Below are positions 57,748-64,000 of a stretch of 64,000 nt of DNA, in pieces; the stretch's first letter is position 1; every line of letters begins with the position of its first letter. Location: assembly GCF_000716715.1 (NCBI RefSeq), contig NZ_JNYJ01000065.1, positions 1 to 64,000 on the forward strand, given 5' to 3'. The notes below the pieces were generated by a model that saw nothing but the letters and a program-made list of their open reading frames with translations, searched no databases and was not told the origin of the DNA. Position numbers and translations under genes: made by a program. The DNA is from Dactylosporangium aurantiacum (GTDB taxonomy: Bacteria > Actinomycetota > Actinomycetes > Mycobacteriales > Micromonosporaceae).

Positions 57748-58850
57748 GGCACGCCCGCCGAGACGGGGGCGCCGTGCACGGCCAGGAACCCGGCGACCGC
57801 CGCCGGCCACGAGTAGCGCTCGGCGCGGTCCCGGGCGGCCCGCCGGCGCTCGGCGACCGGTCGGGCGAGCACCCGCCGTACACCTGCCGCGAATTCGGAC
57901 TCGACGGCCGCCCCGGCGTCGCCGACCACCTCCGGCAGCGCCGACGCCGAGGAGACCACCACTGGCGTGCCGCAGGCGAGAGCCTCCAGCGCGGCCAGGC
58001 CGAACGTCTCGATCGGGCCGGGCGCGATGACGACGTCGGCGGTGGCCAGCAGCTCCGCGACGGCGGTGCGGTCGGCGACGAACTCGGTGAAGTGCACCGC
58101 GTGCCCGCGCGCCTGTTCCTGCAGCCGGGGCCGCAGCGGGCCGTCGCCGGCCACGACGAGGACCGCGTCGACGCCCTCGGCGCGCAGGGCGATCAGCGCC
58201 TCGATGGAGCGTGCCGGGTGCTTCTCCGCCGAGAGCCGCCCGCAGTGCACCAGCAGCACCTGGCCGGGCGCGGCGTACCGCTCCCGCAGCGCGGCCGACG
58301 CCCGCGAGGGGTTGAACAGGTCGAGGTCGACGCCGAGCGGCACGCGCACCAGGTTGCCCGCGCCGATCCGGTCGAACTCGGCGGCGGCCCAGGCGGTGGT
58401 GCACAGCACCTGGTCGTAGGCCCGGTGGCTGCGGGCGTTGAGCAGGTCGGCGCAGGCGGCGCCGGCCGGGCCGGCGAAGCGCAGCAGGCCGGCGAGGCTC
58501 TCGTGGGACACCATGACGGCGGGGATGCCCCGCTGCCGCGCCCACCGGCCGGTCCAGCGCAGCGTGAACCGGTCGGAGACCTCGAGCCGGTCGGGGCCCA
58601 GCCGGTCGAGGAGCCGGGCGAGCCGGCGCCGGTGGATGAGGACCCGGTAGCCGCCGGTGCCGGGCACGACCGGGCCGGGCAGCGTGATCACCCGGCCCTG
58701 CGCGTCGGTGACGTCGGAGTGCTCCTCGCCGGGCACGATGAGGATCGGCTCGTGGCCGGCGGCGACGTAGCCCTCGCCGAGGGCGCGCAGGGCGGTCCGG
58801 AGGCCGCCGGAGCGGGGCATGACGAAGTTCGCCAGGCGCACGATCCTCAC
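57744..58850 (-). CDS. GT4-family glycosyltransferase (second of pair)
   Basis: The protein has 368 aa from GTG 58850, overlapping the upstream gene (GTGA). It is a GT-B fold enzyme with N-terminal [37 protein letters not shown] and the sugar-nucleotide EX7E motif in [14 protein letters not shown]. The acceptor and donor are unknown. It is the middle gene of the GT-GT-SGNH operon. Confidence 0.92.
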   Translation of the reverse strand: MRIVRLANFVMPRSGGLRTALRALGEGYVAAGHEPILIVPGEEHSDVTDAQGRVITLPGPVVPGTGGYRVLIHRRRLARLLDRLGPDRLEVSDRFTLRWTGRWARQRGIPAVMVSHESLAGLLRFAGPAGAACADLLNARSHRAYDQVLCTTAWAAAEFDRIGAGNLVRVPLGVDLDLFNPSRASAALRERYAAPGQVLLVHCGRLSAEKHPARSIEALIALRAEGVDAVLVVAGDGPLRPRLQEQARGHAVHFTEFVADRTAVAELLATADVVIAPGPIETFGLAALEALACGTPVVVSSASALPEVVGDAGAAVESEFAAGVRRVLARPVAERRRAARDRAERYSWPAAVAGFLAVHGAPVSAGVP

Positions 58851-59986
58851 GCGGACACCGCCGGCACGGCCGTCGGCAGCACGTCGCGGTAGTGCCCGAT
58901 CAGCTCGTCGCCGACCGCGGACCAGGTGCGGGACGCGACGGCGACCCGGGCGGCGAGGCCCATCGCGTGCCGGCGCTCGGTGTCGGCGACCAGCCCGGCG
59001 ACCGCGTCGCGCAGCGCCACCGCGTCGCACGGCGGCACGAGGATCCCGGTGCGGCCGTCGTCGACGAGGTCGAGGGGGCCGCCCTGGGCGGGCGCGACCA
59101 CCGGTACACCGGAGGCGAGGGCCTCCTGGACCGTCTGCCCGAACGTCTCGAACGGCCCGGTGTGGGCGAACACGTCGAGGCTGGCGAACACCCGGGCGAG
59201 CTGGTCGCCGCGGCGCTCGCCGAGGAAGACCGCGTCGGGCATGGCGCGTTCCAGGGCGGGGCGGGCCGGGCCGTCACCGACGACCACGACCCGGACACCG
59301 GGGATGCGGCTGACCGGCGCGAGGAGGTCGACCCGCTTCTCCACGGCGAGGCGGCCCACGTACCCGACGAGCACGGACCGGTCGGTGCCGAGCAGGGCTT
59401 GGCGCAGCGCGGCGCTGCGGCGGCCGGGGGCGAAGCGGGCCGCGTCGACGCCGCGGCGCCACAGCCAGACGCGCTCGATGCCGTGGCTGTGCAGGGCGGT
59501 GGCGGCGGCCGTCGACGGTGCGAGGGTCCGGTCGGCGGCGTTGTGGATGCGGCGCAGCCACCGCCACGCGGCCTGCTCGCCGAGGCCGGAGTGGTAGTAC
59601 AGGCGGGCGTAGGCGGGCACGTCCGTCTGGTACACGGCGACGGTCGGCAGTCCGAGCGACGCGGCGACCGTCATGCCGCGCGCGCCGAGCACGAACGGGC
59701 TGGCCAGGTGCACCAGGTCGGTGCGGTGGGCGCGCAGCGCCGCGGCGAGGCGGCGGCTGGGCAGCCCGAGCCGGAAGGTCCCGTAGCCGGGGGTGGCGAC
59801 CGAGGGGACCCGGATGATCTCGTACGGGAAGGCGCCGGTGACCGACCGCGCCCCGGAGGAGGGCTGGGGTGCGATCACGAGCGGCTCGTGGCCGCGCGCG
59901 ACGAGGTGTTCGGCGACCCTGACGACGGAGTGGGCGACGCCGTTCACATCGGGCGGGAACGACTCGGTGACGATCGCGATCCGCAT
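58847..59986 (-). CDS. GT4-family glycosyltransferase (MgtA-like)
   Basis: The 379-aa protein's N-terminus IAIVTESFPPDVNGVAHSVVRVAEHL and the EX7E motif in GPFETFGQTVQEAL resemble MgtA/PimB-type, GDP-mannose-dependent alpha-mannosyltransferases that act on glycolipids, with VGYVGRLAVEKRVDLL and VVVVGDGP in the second domain. It is the first gene of the three-gene operon, starting at ATG 59986. Donor specificity is inferred from family resemblance only. Confidence 0.92.
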   Translation of the reverse strand: MRIAIVTESFPPDVNGVAHSVVRVAEHLVARGHEPLVIAPQPSSGARSVTGAFPYEIIRVPSVATPGYGTFRLGLPSRRLAAALRAHRTDLVHLASPFVLGARGMTVAASLGLPTVAVYQTDVPAYARLYYHSGLGEQAAWRWLRRIHNAADRTLAPSTAAATALHSHGIERVWLWRRGVDAARFAPGRRSAALRQALLGTDRSVLVGYVGRLAVEKRVDLLAPVSRIPGVRVVVVGDGPARPALERAMPDAVFLGERRGDQLARVFASLDVFAHTGPFETFGQTVQEALASGVPVVAPAQGGPLDLVDDGRTGILVPPCDAVALRDAVAGLVADTERRHAMGLAARVAVASRTWSAVGDELIGHYRDVLPTAVPAVSA

Positions 59987-60052
59987 GCCGTCACCATGGG
60001 GGCGTCGTCCATGCGGGCGGCCACCATCGACTGACGAATCGGCGAACGCTGC

Positions 60053-60805
60053 TTAAATGTCGTACCTCGCGCCGGGCCGCACGATGTCGATCGGGCCCTC
60101 GAACGCGGCCTTCGCGGCTTCGAGGGTGAGTGCCTCGCTGCCCCACGCGGGCACCAGGTGGGTCAGCAGCAGCCGCCCGACCTCGGCCTTGGTGGCGTGC
60201 TCCGCCGCCTCACGCCCGGTGAGGTGCAGGTCGGGCGGGTTGTCGACGCCGTCGAGGTAGCTGGCCTCGCACAGGAACAGGTCGGCGCCCTGGGCGAGGC
60301 GGATCAGCTGGTCGCAGGGGGCGGTGTCGGCGGAGTACGTGATGACCCGTCCCTCGTGCTCGACGCGCACCCCGTAGGTCTCGATCGGGTGGTTGACCCG
60401 GTCGACGGTGACGTGGAACGGCCCGATCGGGAAGCTGCCCGGCTGCAGCGAGTAGAACGTGTACACGTCGCTGATCGCCATCGGCTCGTTCTCCCCGCCG
60501 TACGCGGCGGAGATGCGGTCCGGCGCGGCGACCGGCGCGTAGACCGGCAGCGGCGGCAGCGGGCCGGACGGCGCGTAGCGCCGGGCCACGATGTAGGAGC
60601 ACGCGTCGAGCATGTGATCGCAGTGCAGGTGCGTCAGCAGGATGGCGTCGACGTTGTAGAGGCCTGAGAACCGCTGCAGCGTCGACATCGAACCGGGACC
60701 GAAGTCCACCAGCAGCCGGAACCCGTCGGCCTCGATGAGATACGCCGAGCAGGGGGCCTCGGGACCCGGGAAGCTGCCGGCGCAGCCGAGAACGGTGAGC
60801 CTCAT
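60053..60805 (-). CDS. MBL-fold metallo-hydrolase (Rv1339-like)
   Basis: The 250-aa protein has the HxHxDH zinc motif THLHCDHMLD (59-64) and RNase Z/phosphodiesterase-like strands (TVLGCAGSFPGP, ITYSADTAPC). By sequence pattern and by synteny (next to rph-rdgB and cysM-cysO-mec) it corresponds to mycobacterial Rv1339, reported as an atypical cAMP phosphodiesterase. RNase activity cannot be excluded. ATG 60805 is divergent from the gene at 61153. Confidence 0.85.
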   Translation of the reverse strand: MRLTVLGCAGSFPGPEAPCSAYLIEADGFRLLVDFGPGSMSTLQRFSGLYNVDAILLTHLHCDHMLDACSYIVARRYAPSGPLPPLPVYAPVAAPDRISAAYGGENEPMAISDVYTFYSLQPGSFPIGPFHVTVDRVNHPIETYGVRVEHEGRVITYSADTAPCDQLIRLAQGADLFLCEASYLDGVDNPPDLHLTGREAAEHATKAEVGRLLLTHLVPAWGSEALTLEAAKAAFEGPIDIVRPGARYDI

Positions 60806-61152
60806 GCTTGCCCTAACAACAACGCCAAGACGTCGTCTCCCATCGCTCTGGTCACGCCTGGGCGCCAGTGTGGATCACGCCGGTCAGGTGAGGATAGTTC
60901 GTGGTCCCGGGATGCCGGATGACGGCACCTGTACCGCTACCGGGCGCTGACGGACGGCACCGGCGGGGGTTGCCCGGCCGGTTGCTGCCGATGGGCAAGT
61001 CCGTCACGAGGCGCAGCCTACGCCGGACTGGCAGGCAAGGCTGAACGATCGGACGGCAGATGTCGCCAACGTGACAGGGTCGCGTGACGCGGCACGCCCG
61101 GGCTCGTTGAGATTCGTAAGCCACCAAACGACCCCCAGCAACAGGAGCGGAC
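60806..61152. other. 347-bp divergent intergenic region
   Basis: I see no gene or strong repeat here. It must hold the promoters of the metallo-hydrolase (minus) and the small membrane protein (plus), but no clear hexamer pair stands out. Confidence 0.5.
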
Positions 61153-61500
61153 GTGCCCGTCGAGGTGTCCATGCGCAAACGCCTGCGCCAGCAGCTTCCC
61201 GACGCCTTCCGGCTGCCCACCGACCGGGACCCCGCGCCGCAGCCGCGGCACCTGGCCGCGGTGTGCGGCTGGGCGGCGGCGCTCGGCCTCGGGGGCATGG
61301 CGGTGGCGCTGCGGGCGTTCGTCGGGCTCATCGGCGCCTACCGGGCCTGGTACGCGCCGACGGTCATCGTCATCGGGCTGATCGGGCTGACGTGCACGAT
61401 CGCCGCGTTCGCCAGCGTGCACCAGCGGCGGCTGCCGTTCGCGCTGCTGGGAGCGGCGTCGGTGAGCCTGGTGATCGGCTGGATCGTGACGGGTCTCTGA
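61153..61500 (+). CDS. small membrane protein, 115 aa
   Basis: It starts at GTG 61153 (AGGAG 5 bases upstream). A basic N-terminal region precedes three hydrophobic segments (residues ~37-57, ~64-84, ~94-114). No family is recognised. It converges with cysM. Confidence 0.65.
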   Translation: MPVEVSMRKRLRQQLPDAFRLPTDRDPAPQPRHLAAVCGWAAALGLGGMAVALRAFVGLIGAYRAWYAPTVIVIGLIGLTCTIAAFASVHQRRLPFALLGAASVSLVIGWIVTGL

Positions 61501-61579
61501 GGGGTCGCCGGCGGGCGTCCGAGGCCGCGGGTGCGACCTCGGACGCGTGCCTGCCTCAGGCCCGACGCGCGTGTCTGTC

Positions 61580-62914
<1,335 letters not shown>

Positions 62915-63406
62915 TCAGCTGCTCGCGCGACACTCGTAGTCGACGGTCGTCGGGCTCTGCCCGAAGAGATATGACTGGACGGCGTGTGAGTCCACGACTG
63001 CATTAACTACCTGAACCGGCTCCTCGGTGACGGCACCGTCCACGATGCGGAACGACCTGATCTCGGTCTGCTCCGGGTCGCGGGTCGAAACCAGCAGATA
63101 GTGCGCATTGGGCTCACCGGCGAAGGACACGTCGGTCCGCGACGGATAGGCCTCGGTGGCGGTGTGCGAGTGGTAGACGACCACCGGCTCCTCGTCCGCG
63201 TCGTCCATCTCGCGCCACAGCCGCAGCTGCTCGACGGAGTCGAACTCGTAGAACGTCATCGAGCGGGCCGCATTGGCCATCGGCACGTGCCGCACCGGGG
63301 TGTCCGAACCGGCCGGCCCCGCCACGATGCCGCACGCCTCGTCGGGGTGGTCCCGGCGGGCGTGCGCAACGATCGCGTCGAGGATCGCGGCGTCGATGGT
63401 CAGCAC
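62915..63406 (-). CDS. mec: Mec, JAMM/MPN+ metalloprotease
   Basis: The protein has 163 aa from GTG 63406, placed by TAAGCT (complement of 63414-63419) 7 bases upstream, a leaderless layout. The JAMM zinc site is Glu23 (DEACGIV), His79-Ser-His81, Ser89 and Asp92 (HSHTATEAYPSRTD). In mycobacteria Mec releases cysteine from the CysO-Cys adduct; here it could also trim the CysO tail. It precedes cysO by 67 bp. Confidence 0.94.
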   Translation of the reverse strand: MLTIDAAILDAIVAHARRDHPDEACGIVAGPAGSDTPVRHVPMANAARSMTFYEFDSVEQLRLWREMDDADEEPVVVYHSHTATEAYPSRTDVSFAGEPNAHYLLVSTRDPEQTEIRSFRIVDGAVTEEPVQVVNAVVDSHAVQSYLFGQSPTTVDYECRASS

Positions 63407-63470
63407 GACTGACAGCTTACCGAAACCCGAAGGCAACTCGCTCGTGACCGACCTCACGCCCCCCGGGCCC

Positions 63471-63974
63471 TCAGTGTCCCATAAGCGCGCCGACCAGGCT
63501 TTCCTGCAGGTAGGTCAGGTACTGGTACACCGACAGCTGCCCGACCCGGGCCGACGTCGGGTCCTTGAGGATCGCCTCGTCGAGCTCCGCCTCGATGTCG
63601 ACGTCGTCGTCGTCGATGCCGAGCCGCAGCCCGAGGGTGAGCCGCACGTCGGTGAGCGCCCGCAGCCACGCCTCGGCCTGCTCCTCGTCGAGGGCCACCT
63701 CGCCGCCCTCCAGGGGCAGCACGTCCAGCAGCAGCGCGGCCTGCTCGAGCTTCGCCGAGCGCAGGTCGTCCTCCATGTACCGGCGCAGCTCCGCGGAGGC
63801 GCCGGCGTCGTTGCGGTACACGTCGGGGAACAGCCGCTCGATCACCGGGTCGCTGCGGTCGAACCCCTCCGACAGCAGCGTGATGACCTCGAGCATGACC
63901 TCGTTGAGCACGGCCGCCTCGGCGGGACCGAACCGCGCGATACAGACTGTGCCATTACGGACAAACATCGTCAC
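63471..63974 (-). CDS. DUF2017-family protein (Rv1332-like)
   Basis: The 167-aa, mostly helical acidic protein has ending VGQLSVYQYLTYLQESLVGALMG and core PVIERLFPDVYRNDAGASAELRRYMEDDLR, matching the DUF2017 family. The gene lies beside mec in the same order as mycobacterial Rv1332-Rv1334, next to where clpS would be expected beyond the right edge. Function is unknown. GTG 63974 or ATG 63968 is the start. Confidence 0.85.
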   Translation of the reverse strand: MTMFVRNGTVCIARFGPAEAAVLNEVMLEVITLLSEGFDRSDPVIERLFPDVYRNDAGASAELRRYMEDDLRSAKLEQAALLLDVLPLEGGEVALDEEQAEAWLRALTDVRLTLGLRLGIDDDDVDIEAELDEAILKDPTSARVGQLSVYQYLTYLQESLVGALMGH

Positions 63975-64000
63975 GCCGTCACCTCCGCCGCGCTCCGACG

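Overview
The window is high-GC, gene-dense DNA from an actinobacterium. Pointers are the tig-clpP1-clpP2-clpX order, a CysM-CysO-Mec sulfur-carrier module, a GlbO-type globin, a mycothiol-linked DsbA-like reductase, an Eis-type acetyltransferase, frequent GTG/TTG starts and many apparently leaderless promoters (TANNNT 6-8 bases before a start codon). The style fits the Micromonosporaceae, but that placement is an inference. Everything looks chromosomal; I see no transposase, integrase or CRISPR array.

Layout. 1-690: upstream region of a ribosomal RNA operon that runs off the left edge on the minus strand, with a boxA-like leader and three tandem promoters. 0.7-7.5 kb: nitrilase-type hydrolase, EamA transporter, the Clp protease/trigger factor block, tRNA-Pro and tRNA-Gly. 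7.8-13 kb: small membrane proteins, an SDR, and a run DUF2625 - alpha/beta hydrolase - YCII/DGPF protein - ECF42-like sigma factor. 13-19 kb: overlapping tyrosine phosphatase/protein kinase pair, Eis, a His-rich disordered protein, repeat DNA, rpiB. 19-29 kb: a DUF1015 protein behind a tiny Ser/Thr-rich peptide gene, an RsbW-like ATPase, a zinc-type CDF exporter, an Rv2466c-like protein, pepN, kynureninase, an HNH protein. 29-40 kb: MscS channel, MFS exporter with globin, a secreted propeller-like protein, an isolated phage-like gene between two strong terminators, tRNA-His, orn, a repeat-rich membrane protein, CopC/CopD, Bcp. 40-43.6 kb: ATP-grasp/alpha-E/transglutaminase operon. 43.6-44.9 kb: the tRNA-like RNA locus described below. 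45-47 kb: a PH-like membrane protein, a HAD-like protein without catalytic aspartates, a MOSC protein. 47-54.9 kb: a tightly overlapping histidine-utilisation operon behind a MurR/RpiR regulator. 55-64 kb: rdgB-rph, a glycosyltransferase/SGNH operon, an Rv1339-like metallo-hydrolase, then cysM-cysO-mec and a DUF2017 gene, in an order close to Mycobacterium Rv1341-Rv1332.

The most unusual feature is at 43.6-44.9 kb. A conserved protein of unknown function (43774-44505) is flanked on one side by a short-variable-loop tRNA-like gene with a UAG anticodon, and on the other by two tandem RNAs in which tRNA halves are circularly permuted. In each, the T-arm/acceptor-3' half comes first, then a 6-8 base loop, then the acceptor-5'/D-arm half, and the anticodon arm is replaced by paired flanking strands. 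A promoter lies directly after the protein's stop codon and a terminator hairpin follows the second RNA. The architecture is like a permuted tRNA or a YrlA-type Y-RNA tRNA mimic, and I do not recognise it as a described system.

Coordinates of start codons were chosen from ribosome-binding sites, 4-base overlaps and leaderless -10 boxes. Family names come from recognising motifs by eye and no database search was run.
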